Shown here piece by piece: positions 1 through 10,299 of a stretch of 30,267 bases of DNA (its first letter is position 1; the number at the start of each line of letters is the position of its first letter). Source of the stretch: Glomus cerebriforme. Taxonomy: Eukaryota; Glomeromycota; Glomeromycetes; Glomerales; Glomeraceae. The stretch is from NCBI GenBank assembly GCA_003550305.1, contig QKYT01000043.1, positions 70,692 to 100,958 on the forward strand. Reading direction: 5' to 3'. The notes below the pieces were generated by a model. That model was given only the letters and a program-made list of their open reading frames with translations. It was not told the origin of the DNA and did not search any database. Made by a program: the position numbers and the translations under genes.

Positions 1-463
1 ATGATTATTAATCAAAATTTCTTGAATATAATTAACTAAAGGTCGAAGTTCAAATTCGTCTGATGGTAACAAAAGATTTANTATCTCACGAGATTGTAAT
101 TTTGTAAAATCAATGCTTCCACAATACATATAGCTGTAAATATTTTACGAAAAGGAAAAATAATATTAGAACAAAATTTTCAATCCTTAAATAATATAAT
201 ATAAAAAATTTTATTTACCTTAAAAGAATTTCAAACACTTTAGGTGAATGATTCGAATTTAAAATAAAATAACCTTCTTTTTTTTCTTTATTAATAAAAG
301 TTTTTTTAAAAGATTCAGATTGTGTTTTTAATACAAATGAATGAGCATGAAATTCTTTTATATTTGGTTTTTCACCGACATAAATTTTCATATCATAATC
401 TTCTTTAGTTTCATAAAGTTTTTTATAATTATTAATTATTTCTTCGTAAAATTTTGTAGACAT
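1..463 (-). CDS. BTB/POZ domain protein, 5' part (runs off left edge)
   Basis: The gene reads leftwards from an ATG at 463-461 and leaves the window at base 1. Exon 1 (463-219) encodes about 81 residues starting MSTKFYEEIINNYKKLYE. It carries the BTB core signature D-M-K-I-Y-V-G-E, then F-H-A-H-S-F-V-L near residue 40, and ends at FEILL. A GT-AG intron (218-134, 85 nt) follows; splicing joins FEILL to SYMYCGSIDF, the strand-helix seen in BTB domains, and the frame stays open to the edge. BTB domains form homodimers or bind cullin-3; in these fungi they often precede Kelch or TLDc modules, but that part lies outside. The frame also runs upstream to 577 through a hydrophobic AT-rich stretch; I chose 463 because homologous BTB proteins begin right there. 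One N at base 81. No in-frame stop, unlike nearly everything else in the window. Confidence 0.85.
134..218 (-). other. Intron in the BTB gene
   Basis: Donor GTAAAT at 218-213 and acceptor TTTACAG ending at 134, on the minus strand. Removing these 85 nt restores a continuous BTB fold sequence across the junction (codon AG|C, Ser). Confidence 0.8.
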
Positions 464-1080
464 AATGAGAAAAAATAAGAAAAAAAAAGAGCAAATAAAA
501 AATTTTTTTATTAAATACAATATCAAAGAGCAAATGAATGACCAAAAGAGAATTTTCAATAGTTGAAAGTTGATCACTACTGTTTATAAAAATTCATTCT
601 TACCTAAATTGTATAAATAAAAGGTTTATTATTTTGGTACATTTGCTTGTATCGGTTAATTAAATCCTGATTATGGATTCTTTTTCAGTGCAACTCAAAT
701 CCTGAAAAATGGTAAAGCGCCCCAATGTGTTACGAATTCTAAAATTTATTTATTATTATTTTTTTTTCATAATACAGTATAGTATATCCTTTATTATATC
801 CTTTTGGGCTTTGATTTTACTTGAATTCGATATATATCCTCCAATTATTTATTCTATTTTAGATTATTAATTCGACATAAAAATTTTTATGGATAATCAT
901 TTCTTAATTTATTACTGATACAGAATTGTGAAAAAATTTCTTTTTTGATTCTTTTTTGGTAAATTTTTTTTATTTATTTATTTATTTTTTTTTTTAAACG
1001 AGAGGTCCTGAGGATATCTTTATTACTTAGTATATAGAACATAGATATAGACAAGACATAGATAAGATATAGACATATAC
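464..1080. other. AT-rich intergenic region without recognisable gene
   Basis: This holds the upstream region of the BTB gene plus A/T homopolymers. Around 1035-1080 there is a short degenerate repeat of ACATAGATA / AGACATAGATAAG type. No promoter element can be assigned with confidence. Confidence 0.5.
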
Positions 1081-1320
1081 ATGTTATCAGATGCACTTGC
1101 ACTACGTTGCATTAATGCAACAGACTTTCGTGGCAATGGAGGAACGTCAATGAACGTGACTCATCTGCTCTACATCAGTGATCTTTATCAATTTCCAACA
1201 ATCGAAACAAATAGCCATTTGGCTCTTATGAAATACTAGGTCTACGATAGCTACAAGTACCATCTCTTAACTGGTGGTCTTCAGTTGCCCAAATGATGCA
1301 AAAAGGCACAACCATTTTTG
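1081..1320. other. GC-richer island, possible gene remnant of unknown kind
   Basis: Base composition is more balanced than in the flanks. On the plus strand 1081-1239 is an open stretch of about 52 codons from an ATG. On the minus strand there is a 31-codon stretch containing WATEDHQLRDGTCSYRRP. Neither matches a family I recognise, and which strand was coding cannot be decided by eye. Between here and about 1720 only AT-rich sequence with no reading frame is seen. Confidence 0.2.
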
Positions 1321-1719
1321 TAATCCGATTATAGTCATAATAACATTTTACATGATAATTAACAATCATATCCAGGAGGGTTTATGTACAGATTTATTAA
1401 AAAATAAAAACCTTATCTAAAACGATTTTAATAATTTCTTTATTAACAAATTAGTGATTTATATTGATTTTGCCGATTTATAGTATTTTTAGCGAATTTT
1501 AGCGATTTATTTTTTTTTTTTACGTTGACAAATAAAAATCTAGGTCATAGACCCTGATCGCTATCCTATTCTTTATGATGAAGTTCATTAGAACATTGAT
1601 CAAAGGATTCGTTGATCATCCCGTGATCAATGTAACATGAGGGAAAAGTTACGATAATTGCAAATATTTTTTATACATATATTATGGTATTAATATATAA
1701 CAATGTTCCTTCCTTTGGT

Positions 1720-1969
1720 TATCTAGTGACTATTTCAATACATGCAGAGAAAACAAGCTTGGTAGATTTTACATAAGCCATGCACTTATGTGATTCGAAG
1801 AATATAACAAAATCCTTAGTGTCCAAAATCCAATTTTATGCTTCTTGAGAATGTACAGAATCCAAGTCCTTTTACTTCTCCTCATATCACTGTTTTGAAG
1901 GAAGTATTAGCGAATCATGATATCAGTAGTAGCCTTAACGAATATCTCACAGTTCATACTGAGTATTAA
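1720..1969 (+). pseudogene. Short broken coding remnant, unknown family
   Basis: Two adjoining plus-strand frames have protein-like composition. The first (about 1720-1855) contains AMHLCDSKNITKSLVSKIQF and is interrupted by a TAA. The second is shifted by one base and runs 1838-1969, containing LLENVQNPSPFTSPHITVLK and ending in TAA. A frameshift near 1850 would explain the pair. No domain recognised. Confidence 0.3.
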
Positions 1970-2117
1970 GCAGACTTTAATACATTTAACCTATAAGCTT
2001 TTGAAATCTTCTTTTAGTGGCTTGGAATCTTTTATTTCCATTTTCATTTCAACAAATTGAATCAAACAAATTGGATTAAATTTCTTACTCTTGTTTTTTT
2101 TAATAAAATAATAAACT

Positions 2118-2775
2118 ATGGCAACAATTATCAAAAGAGTTGACAAGTGCTGGAACAGTACTACTGAGATTGAAAGAAATAATAAAGTTACTATTTATCA
2201 GTTAGAAAAGCCAGCTATGCTTTTTGTCAAATTTCTAGTGCATCCTAGAGAAAAGACTCCAAAGATTCCAACAAATTAATAATCATTAAAAGAAGTGAAT
2301 ATTTCTCAATTCAGTATAAAACAATCTTAATTATTGTATAATTAACCTTTGCTAAAATTATATGGAAAATAACAAAAAGAAAATGAGAAAATGAGAGATG
2401 CAATGGATGATATTTGTACAATAATTTCAAAGTGGTATGATTGTTTATTAAAGAAATATAATGAAGATTTAGACAAAAAAAATCAATTAAATAATATTGG
2501 AAAACTATTCAATGATCAAAGTGAATATAAAACTAAAAGAATATATGAAGAGCATAAAAAGCAGAGGAATTAGAATTTAGTACTAATGAATTATTAAGTA
2601 TTGGTCTTTATAAAAAAGACTGAATGTTATAGTTTATAAAGACAAGCTGAATGAATTTACTTCATATACTAAAGATATAGTACTCAAACATTTGGAAATA
2701 ACAAGTAAAAGGATATCATTAGAATACAAAATTGCAGTTAAAAAATATATAAATCAATTATATAAATTATATTAA
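2118..2775 (+). pseudogene. Broken gene for a lysine-rich, coiled-coil-like protein
   Basis: Three stop-separated plus-strand blocks follow one another. Block one (2118-2279, 53 codons) starts with ATG and holds WNSTTEIERNNKVTIYQLEK. Block two (2391-2573, 60 codons) holds MDDICTIISKWYDCLLKKYN and ends KKQRN. Block three (about 2640-2775) holds KLNEFTSYTKDIVLKHLEIT and ends QLYKLY. A short piece in another frame (ELEFSTNELLSIGLYKKD, about 2567-2625) bridges blocks two and three, so frameshifts are likely. Charge pattern and heptad-like leucines and isoleucines suggest a helical or coiled-coil protein. The family is not recognised; no splice signals are clear. A convergent minus-strand remnant follows at 2920-3220. 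Confidence 0.35.
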
Positions 2776-2919
2776 AATATAAATTTATATAATTCATTTG
2801 AAAAAAATATCTTATTCAAAACCATAGTTTTTAAGGCAAAATAATTATTTAAAAATCAGATTCTAGTATTAAAAATTGCATTATAACATTATAGAAAGAA
2901 TAAAAACAAAAAAAAATAT

Positions 2920-3220
2920 TATTTTTAATTCAAATGTACTGTATAATAAAACTGAAAAATCATTGATAATCATATCTTTATTAAAATCTTTAATAGCTTT
3001 AAATTTTGTCATAACTTTTTTAATAAGCTTTGGATTATTATAGTTATAAAGTATTTCCTATATAATTTTATCATCACTTTTACCATAATTATATTTATGA
3101 TAACATCCTTTTTATGAATATAGTATAGAAATTCTAATGGTATCGAATCATATATTCTTTGTATTTCTATTGATTTACTCTTATATTTCTTATAATCTGA
3201 AATTCTAATTATGTTTTTAA
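2920..3220 (-). pseudogene. Minus-strand coding remnant, unknown family
   Basis: Reading right to left, one frame (about 3215-3009) gives ISDYKKYKSKSIEIQRIYDS and continues IPLEFLYYIHKKD. A second frame takes over at the same place with GCYHKYNYGKSDDKII, then NNPKLIKKVMTKFKAIKDFN down to about 2924. The overlap and composition suggest one helical, lysine-rich protein broken by a frameshift near 3105. It lies tail to tail with the 2118-2775 remnant. No function can be assigned. Confidence 0.25.
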
Positions 3221-3540
3221 AGTTATATTTTTTATCAATATAATAATATTTGGAATTTTATAACCATTTTAACATATCAGACCAACCTATATCTCTAAGA
3301 CTCCAACAATTATATAACTTTGCTGATATAATACTCTAAAAGTAGCTAGGTATGCTATAATATATAATCATCCATATAATTGATTTCTTTTCTCTTCTAT
3401 TTAAGTAATAGCAAAATAAATATTATACTTTTTTTTTGACAAGTTAATTATAATTTATTATAATTATAGTTCTAAGATAATTACATATGAATAAAATATA
3501 AATATACTCTCTAAACTAGAAAAGTATAACCTGCTGCTAA

Positions 3541-3715
3541 GGATGATGCTGCAATATCCTAATTGCAGATTAATTGCAATTTGTGGTATTGCAGAACATT
3601 GCAGATTTTGAAGTCTAAATATTCGCAATTCTGTAATTTACAATTAATCCGCAATGTTGTAATTAGTCCGCAATATTTTAATTAGTCTGCAATATCGTAA
3701 TTATGGTAACATGCA
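3541..3715. repeat. Left subterminal repeat array of the 3.5-9.0 kb element
   Basis: Several degenerate copies of a roughly 23-bp unit around TAGTCCGCAATATTTTAATT, with GCAATATTGC-like palindromic cores. The inverted counterpart is at 8785-9000. Confidence 0.6.
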
Positions 3716-3834
3716 TAATTCATAAATATGTTATACTTTATACGTCATAATTCACGTATTACAAGATAATTTCTATGCATAATATATCACAAGATTATAT
3801 ATTACTATATAAAGAAGTTCTATCATCCTTTGCA

Positions 3835-3990
3835 TATTTTTTTTTCTCTCAAGTCTCCTATCATCCTTTGCCTCTCTCAAGTCTCCTATCATCCTTTGCC
3901 TCTCTCAAATCTCCTATCATCCTTTGCTTCTCTCAAATCTCCTATCATCCTTTGTATCTTCTCTCTTAAGTCTCTTATCATCCTTTGTGT
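3835..3990 (+). repeat. 28-bp CT-rich minisatellite
   Basis: About five to six copies of a unit built on TCTCCTATCATCCTTTGCCT preceded by CTCTCAAG. The first copies are nearly perfect at 28-bp spacing and the later ones are degenerate. It lies directly upstream of the hAT transposase remnant and reads through as an open frame (translation rich in Ser, Leu, Phe), which I take to be an artefact of the repeat. Confidence 0.75.
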
Positions 3991-4020
3991 ATTTTTCTTC
4001 TCTCTTAAGTCTCAAATCTC

Positions 4021-6360
4021 AATAATATTTACGGAAACTAATAAAAGTGGTCATCCCTTATCAGAAGTTTGGGACGATCATATGATAAAAAGTGCTCAAA
4101 CAACAAGAGGCATTATTTCACGACTTGTAGCTACTGTCATACTAATTGAAAATATGAAAAATCGCATATGTTGCATGAATACTTGGCTAATCATTGCAAA
4201 AAATATTCCCAAGATATTTCTACATTTTTTGCAAGAATCGTTGAAAAAAAAGGGGAAGGAAATATATATGAAGAAGAAAGTACAAGTGATGTAGATAAAC
4301 CACAAAAAAAACAAAAATAAAATAATGAACAGTTATCTATCTGAAATTTTTATAAGAATAACAAATTGGAAAAAGGGTATTCTGATAAAATAGACCATTC
4401 TGTAATAAAAGCTTTTGTAATGTGTAATGTTCCCTTTAATATGATCAAAAATCCATGATTTATTGATATGCTCTAAATCCTTTAGCCAGGATATAATCCT
4501 CTGATTCGGCAAGTTTTAAGTGGAATATTATTGGAAGTCAAATTATCTTATGTAAATTTACGAGTCTATAATGAATTAAGTAAAGAATCTAATTGCACAA
4601 TTGGTAAGATTTAGTCGACTGTCTTAATTTTTTCTGCATTAAGAATTTATGATATTAACATTTGATTTGTTTACTATTGCATTATGTTATAATCAGCATT
4701 AGATAGTTGAACGGACCCATATGGCAATAGTATATGAGCATTTATGCTTATTATGAGTCAAAGGAAGAAATATCTTTTGAAACTTGAGAATCTTTCAGAT
4801 AAAAGATATATCGCAGAATGTATATCTAATGCTATTGAAAAAGTCATTGTTAGAATTGGAATTGATAAATTTGCTGCCATAATATCTGATAATGGTGCCA
4901 ATGTTACTGCTACACGCAAAATTATTTTGCAAAAATACCCAAGCATTCTTAATATAAGATGTATCGCACATTGTATTAATTTAATTAGTTATGACATTAT
5001 CAAAATTAATCAAGCAAACAAGCTGGTTAAACAAGCGAATATCATTACAAAATTTTTTAAAAATTCTACCATAGGCATAATATTATTTAAAGATGCTATC
5101 AAATTAAAAAATATTCAAGGAGAAGGCCTGAAAGTATATGTCAAAACTAGATGGACTACGGTATACGAATGCACAAGTTCAATTTGGTGTTTTAAGGATG
5201 TATTACAACATGTATTTTTTTAAATTTATCAAATCAATGTGTTTAGGATAATGTAAATAAATTAAATACTAATTTAAAATATTTTTTTTTCTCAATTAGA
5301 TCATTGATAATCATGAAGACCAGATTTCAAACAAGTTCGTAAAGTTTATCTTAAAGAAATAGGAATTTTTTGATGATGTTTGTACATTATTAAATATCTT
5401 AAAGCTAATTAAAGATACTATTTTGCATTGAAAAAAAGAAACACAATGTTAGCAGATTGCTTTTTACAACTTCTCAAGATCGCAGCATATTTCAAACAAA
5501 TGCCAGTTGAAGATTATCAAAAACTAAGAAACTTGTACATTAAAGTTTTTAACAGAAGGTAATATCCAAAAATTTAAAATTTAAATTTCTACTAAATAAT
5601 TTTCAAAGGTTAAAAAAAGCTTATTTTAATAGATATGTTAAATTTGATAATGATATTTACTTATTAGCATTTTTCCTTCACCTCAATATAAAGGTAAGGT
5701 GTAAATAATTATTTAATAAAAAATAAGATTAAATATTAAATAAAATTGTATTATTAAGATGTGGAATTCGTAATAATCAATTCAATCGCATTCAAAGTTC
5801 AATGCTCAGAATATGGAAGAAGCTTGGACATAAGAAATCTTCTGGACAAGAGCTTAATGCTCAACTTCACACATATCTTGATAACAGATCTTTGTATAAT
5901 GCATTATACTCACCTGAAAGTGATGAACCTTACCTTTAGTAAAACTCTATTATCGATGATCGATCTTTATTATCTTGATTTGCAATGGTAATTTTTTTGA
6001 TAACACCTCATTCTGCAAGTTGCGAAAGGCTATTTTCGTCTCTAGGCTGGCTTATTAGGAAAGATATATGAATTTAGATGTTGAAACAGTTGAAACTATG
6101 GCAAAAATATACTGAACTTATCTAACCCATTTTTAAAAATCGCTTAACTATGATAATTCAATATCAGAGAATGATATTGAACAAATGTTAAATGTTGTTT
6201 TTGAAGATGATGATATATTAAATGAAGATGAAAACAAAGGAGTTAGTAAACCTGAATCAAATGAAGAAGTAATAAATACTAATGAGATATTGGGAATTGA
6301 GCAAGTAATTGATTTAGGACTTGGGTTTTCATTGATAATACTGTACTTCTAACTATAAAT
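4021..6360 (+). pseudogene. BED-finger hAT transposase, decayed (hAT #1)
   Basis: A hAT-superfamily transposase read in several frames. The N-terminal BED finger gives SEVWDDHMIKSAQ, then after a frameshift near 4120 CSYCHTN and EYLANHC. The expected zinc-ligand His before LANHC reads Tyr (codon 4180-4182). Next come IRQVLSGILLE (about 4500) and the DDE region at 4744-5223 with SDNGANV (second acidic residue kept), RCIAHCINLI and KTRW. After three candidate introns (5253-5299, 5569-5608, 5694-5758) come LADCFLQLLKIAAYF, YLLAFFLHLNIKGK, and the C-terminal dimerisation block TPHSASCERLFSSLGWLIRK near 6005-6060, with an acidic tail to about 6350. Stops at 4147 and 4456 are TGA where Trp is expected. 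It would cut and paste the element at 3531-9011 if intact; several frameshifts and stops show that it is not. Confidence 0.8.
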
Positions 6361-6739
6361 CGCAGATTTAATGATAATGAAGATGATAATAATTAGGATC
6401 CAGAGACATTAGCTAATAATTCTAATAATTAATTTTTGTATCTTTTTCTTTGTAAGTAGTATTATCATCATGACTAGTGATAATAAGAATGTTGATCAAT
6501 CCACTTTCAATCTATTTTTTTTTCAATTAATAATATTAATATAATTAATATAAATAATAACTAATTTTTGCTTAATCCAGTTTCAATCTGATTTCAATTC
6601 TATAGTTTCTTATATACATCATTTAAATTAATTGTTAAGTATTTGTGAAAACATATAGTAAAAATTTTTTGTATACAATTAGAAATTTTTTGTAGTTACG
6701 TAATTAGAATTATAAAGCAGAAATTTTATGTAATTGAGG

Positions 6740-7010
6740 ATGGTGATGAAGAAACTTTAAAATTTGAGTTTCTTCAATCAATTCAGCAAAGAAGGCAGAG
6801 AATTCTTCATAATAATAACAATGTTCATGTTAATATTGTGAGAATCGAATTTCAAAAGGTCACTTCAAATTAAAGAGAACAAAGGGTACTTTAGAGGAAT
6901 CCAGTAATAAGAGTCAATATAGATGCAAAACATGAAACAATTGGGCCATAATAGTAAAACTTGTAAAGGAAAGAGAAAAAAAATCAAAATGATAGTGAAG
7001 AAATAAGTTG
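6740..7010 (+). pseudogene. CCHC zinc-knuckle fragment of a transposon-type protein
   Basis: An open stretch (about 6735-6870) reads DGDEETLKFEFLQSIQQRRQ. After a frameshift comes GHFKLKRTKGTLEESSN, then YRCKTC and, one further frameshift on, QLGHNSKTCKGKRKK. Together this is a C-x2-C-x4-H-x4-C zinc knuckle preceded by a basic linker. This arrangement is common at the C-terminus of MULE/FAR1-like transposases and SWIM-domain proteins of these fungi. The catalytic part is absent here, so the exact family is open. It sits between the hAT remnant and the Myb/SANT remnant inside the 3531-9011 element. Confidence 0.45.
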
Positions 7011-7325
7011 AATTCTGATTATTTGTCATCTGATAAGAATTAATTAATCTTATGATAAAATTACAATATCTTACATGATTATATCATATGAATGTGAGTA
7101 GAACGTGAGACGAATACAGCCAATCAAAGGAAAATTGGGGGAGAATTGTGGGAAAGTCATGGGAAAATTGTGGGGAAAATCTACTAAATTAATAATGAAA
7201 TTATATTAAATTACTAGTATGTATTATGGGTGAAACAAGGAGAAAACGTGATTAAGTACCAAATAAACTTTTTTTAATTCTGGTAGTAAATTATTCATTA
7301 TTTTTTTGAAAAAATTTTTATTTCA

Positions 7326-7392
7326 TGTCATTACATCATTATTAGACATTTCTTATGAAAATTAATTTTCAAATGAATGAAATGATGTAATT
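7326..7392. repeat. Imperfect inverted repeat
   Basis: CATTACATCATT near 7328 and AATGATGTAATT near 7380 form an imperfect stem of about 12 bp with a loop of about 40 nt. The surrounding 7020-7690 otherwise shows only AT-rich sequence and a G-rich patch (7130-7190) with no coding frame. Confidence 0.4.
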
Positions 7393-7699
7393 TAATTTAT
7401 TTGATCATTTTTTTTTAATATTATCGATCATCATATGGGATTTTTTTTGAAATTTTTCTTTTTGAAACATTATTTAAAGAGTCAATTTTCTTAAATGAGG
7501 TTGTGCTTTTATTTCCCAAGTTTTTTTCCTTCAAAAAAATTTCCTAAAAAAAAGAACTTCCTAAAAAAAAACTTCTCAAACATTCACTTATTTTTAAAAT
7601 CTCAATGGTGACAAATATAAGTAATAGTGAATAATACAATATTTACAATCAAATTTCTAAAATAATTTAACTTATATTTTTTATTGTAGTGAAATAACG

Positions 7700-8460
7700 A
7701 TGAGATGCGTATGCTTATTGACTTACGAAAAATAGACAATGAACATTTTCATTATATTGGACATATCAAACGACCATTTTGAAAGGAGGTTGCCAGCAAG
7801 ATAAATCAGTGATTTAAGTCAAATTTTTTGGTATAGCAATGTAACCAAAAATTCAATGACATATTAAAAAATTACTGAATAAATATCCTATATTATATAA
7901 CTGTTATTATATGATTATTTCTTGAGTATCAATTAAACTTATTTTTTTATTAGGTAATGCATAATTATATTCATTTAAAACTAGGTGGCAAAAAGACCAG
8001 AAACGGTAAAATGTATTATGTAGAATTTAAATTGAAATTCTGATGGAAGCCAGGTAAATACTATCTATACTCTTTTATTTATTTGAATTTTATAAAGTGT
8101 AATCTTAAGTTTCCAAATAATATTTTAGAAACTGAATATGATAGGATACGTAAAGTAAATCAAGCGGTTCAGGCAATATTGAGTTTGAGTTCGGTAATAA
8201 GATCTTCAAATCTATAAAGTTGGGATAATAATCAAGTATTAACGGTAGATTCTGCATAGGGATGAATGGAGGAGAATATTGTTCAAGATGTTAATAACCA
8301 AGAAGAAGATGAAGAAGGATATTTGAATAATATAAATAATCAAGAAGCTGATAATCAAGATGTTAGTAGTTAAGGGGAGGATGAAGAAGGATATTTGAAT
8401 CGTATAAATAATCAAAGTGTCGATAATTAAAAAGTTAATAATAAAGGAGGAGAAATTTAA
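7700..8460 (+). pseudogene. Myb/SANT-like (trihelix-type) DNA-binding protein, decayed
   Basis: Frame from about 7709: RMLIDLRKIDNEHFHYIGH, then KRPF-stop-KEVASKINQ and QCNQKFNDILKNY. This is the three-helix pattern of Myb/SANT-like domains, and the stop at 7780-7782 (TGA) falls on the conserved Trp of the FW pair. After AT-rich, probably intronic sequence come GGKKTRNGKMYYVEFKLKF (about 7984), then ETEYDRIRKVNQAVQAIL (about 8130), and an acidic Asn/Glu-rich tail containing a 72-bp duplication. Such domains occur as accessory DNA-binding proteins of transposons (well known in PIF/Harbinger) and in ordinary regulators. Its position inside the inverted ends suggests an accessory protein of that element, but capture or a nested insertion is equally possible. 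Confidence 0.5.
8308..8451 (+). repeat. 72-bp tandem duplication in an acidic tail
   Basis: GATGAAGAAGGATATTTGAA occurs at 8308 and again at 8380. The 72-bp unit keeps frame (24 codons, Asp/Glu/Asn-rich), so it expanded while the frame was still read or by chance in multiples of three. Confidence 0.65.
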
Positions 8461-8784
8461 ATTCAAGTTCTTCGTAAAATACAATGATTCACTTTTTTCG
8501 TTAAAGAATTTTTTTTCAATTTTTTTTTGTCCTAAGAAAGAACTATATACTTACTTTTTAATTGTTAATTGATATGTATTGCGTGGTTATTTGGTATAAT
8601 ACTTTAGTGAATCATAGAATTAAAATTTTTTTACGTTTTCGCAAAAATTTTATATTTAAATAAAAGAAAATTTTTTTTATTATGCTACCAATAAAACTGA
8701 ATATAAAAGGTCATGAAATCAATAAAAATTTGAATATCCAATTCGCAAAATCAATGAAATTAGAGTATTAGAAACCAGGATTCA

Positions 8785-9000
8785 CTACGATATTGTGGAT
8801 TAATTGCAATATTGCAAATGGATTGTGATACCACCAATTAATTGTGATATTGCAGATTAATTGCGATATTGCAGATGGATTGCAATATTGTGAATTAATT
8901 GTGAATTATGAATTAATTGCAGATTTGCAAATTATTATATGCAATTCGATTCCAAAATCTGCAATATTGCAGATTTTAAAAATCAATTGTGGCATCATCC
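8785..9000. repeat. Right subterminal repeat array of the 3.5-9.0 kb element
   Basis: Repeated GATATTGCAGATTAATTGCG and TGCAATATTGTGAATTAATT motifs, inverted relative to 3541-3715, ending at GCATCATCCTTAG. Confidence 0.6.
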
Positions 9001-9105
9001 TTAGTTACAGGAAAGGAGTAATTCTTATAACTATACTCTATTATGTAGTAGACTTAAAAACTTTTATAAGGAGCGCCTCATACACATTCAGTTATCTCTC
9101 AATAC

Positions 9106-10250
9106 TCACCTAGGAGGCAACATAGGCTCTTCTTTAATATGCATTAACTGTTCTCTTATGAAGGGTCATTGATGCTCTGATTCATCTAAATAATATAAAA
9201 TAGGCATTGGAGGATTCTTTCCAACAATAATTCTCCAGATCTTATGCAGATTAGGAGATCATATAGGATCTGTTATTTTGCATTATTTGAAAGGATCATT
9301 TTCTTACTCTCCAGGAGTGAGCAAAAATTGAATAGTAATATCTTTTGGTAGTTATAATTCATTAACACCTATTGGGCGATTATATTTTACTAATAGTTTA
9401 AAATATATCTGCTCAAGTTTTATAGCATCATTAGGACTCATCCCAATCAATCGAATTGGACTATTATTCATATTATCAACAATTTTTCTTGCAAACTGCT
9501 CACATTCTCTACAGCGCTTACCAGTAGGTAGGAGAAATTCTATCAAATACTGATTTTTAAAAACTCTTAATTTGAATAATCTAACATAACAGTCAACCAT
9601 AGCCAAACTTATATATCTGAAATGTGCTATAATCCTTCAGATTTTAACATCATGTTCATTCATTAATAAAGTCACGTATCCTATAAACTCAGTGTCCTTA
9701 TCATATTGTAATTTTTGAGGCCAATTAAGAGGATTATCGTATATACTCTTAAATGCTTTCGCAACTTCCTTACTGCTCTTTGATATTAAAAAAATAAAAT
9801 CTTTATATTTAGTCACGCAGTCTATAACCAATAGTACATAGTAAAATATTGGAACATTATCTAGTAAATTTGTATCCATATCATTATCATATGGTATTTT
9901 GATCAAATTACATTGGTGCATGGTATTTGGCTTCATGATTTTAGAGTAACTGGCATAAGGTATATGCTTTAGTGAAAAACAAAAAATTTGGTATATTGCT
10001 TGCCTATCAAGCTATTTTTTTACATCAATAAATGGAAAGCTGTAGCTGACTTTTTTACAAGCATCCCATAATCTCTTAGCATTTTGATACAGATCTTCAG
10101 GATGATAATATAGTTTTTGCAAGATAAGATACCAGTCTAAATTATGAGCTTTTTGAGGATTGATATTAATTATAGGTGTTTGTTTTGCTATGATTTGGTC
10201 TAACTCTCACACTTTTTGAAAATTGATATAAATAACCAGTTTTCCCATTT
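9106..10250 (-). pseudogene. Retroviral-type (rve/DDE) integrase, decayed
   Basis: One minus-strand frame can be followed from about 10250 to 9106 (about 380 codons) without a detectable frameshift but with several in-frame stops. Order: an N-terminal helical part with KRLWDACKKVSYSFPFIDVK and HIPYASYSKI; the core with MHQCNLIKIPYD, VIDCVTKYKDF (first Asp) and LQYDKDTEFIG (second Asp); MVDCYVRLF, where relatives have a Glu in the third catalytic position and this copy has Asp (9592-9594); DNMNNSPIRLIGMSPNDAI; and a C-terminal SH3-like part with ILYYLDESEHQ. The product would join element DNA into a target. Style resembles integrases of Polinton/Ginger-like or related elements; an LTR element cannot be excluded. 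At least one TGA (I-stop-SPN) sits on an expected Trp. Confidence 0.7.
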
Positions 10251-10299
10251 CAATTTTTTATAATTATGAAAAAAAGTTAGTATCTATAAAGGTAAATTC

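Larger units (their letters stand above)
3531..9011. mobile_element. About 5.5-kb DNA transposon with repeat-rich inverted ends
   Basis: Left end reads CCTGCTGCTAAGGATGATGC from 3531; the right end, reverse complemented from 9011, reads CCTGTAACTAAGGATGATGC. Inside each end lies a 170-220-bp subterminal zone of degenerate GCAATATTGC and ATTAATCYGCAATAT motifs (3550-3710 and 8785-8990), oppositely oriented. Such arrays are typical transposase-binding subterminal repeats. Between the ends are a hAT transposase pseudogene (4021-6360), a zinc-knuckle fragment (6740-7010) and a Myb/SANT-like fragment (7700-8460), all on the plus strand. Exact ends and a target duplication could not be fixed by eye. 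Confidence 0.6.

Noticed and set aside
3775..4294. Long open plus-strand frames rich in Ser/Leu/Phe
   Set aside because: The 5' parts are translations of the 28-bp CT minisatellite; only the last part (SEVWDDHM onwards) belongs to the BED-finger transposase.
4096..4946. Minus-strand frames opposite the hAT transposase
   Set aside because: Shadows of the plus-strand coding sequence, which has clear hAT motifs.
3541..9000. CRISPR-like array from the repeated GCAATATTGC words
   Set aside because: Units are degenerate, irregularly spaced, lack unique spacers, and occur as two inverted clusters, as in transposon ends.
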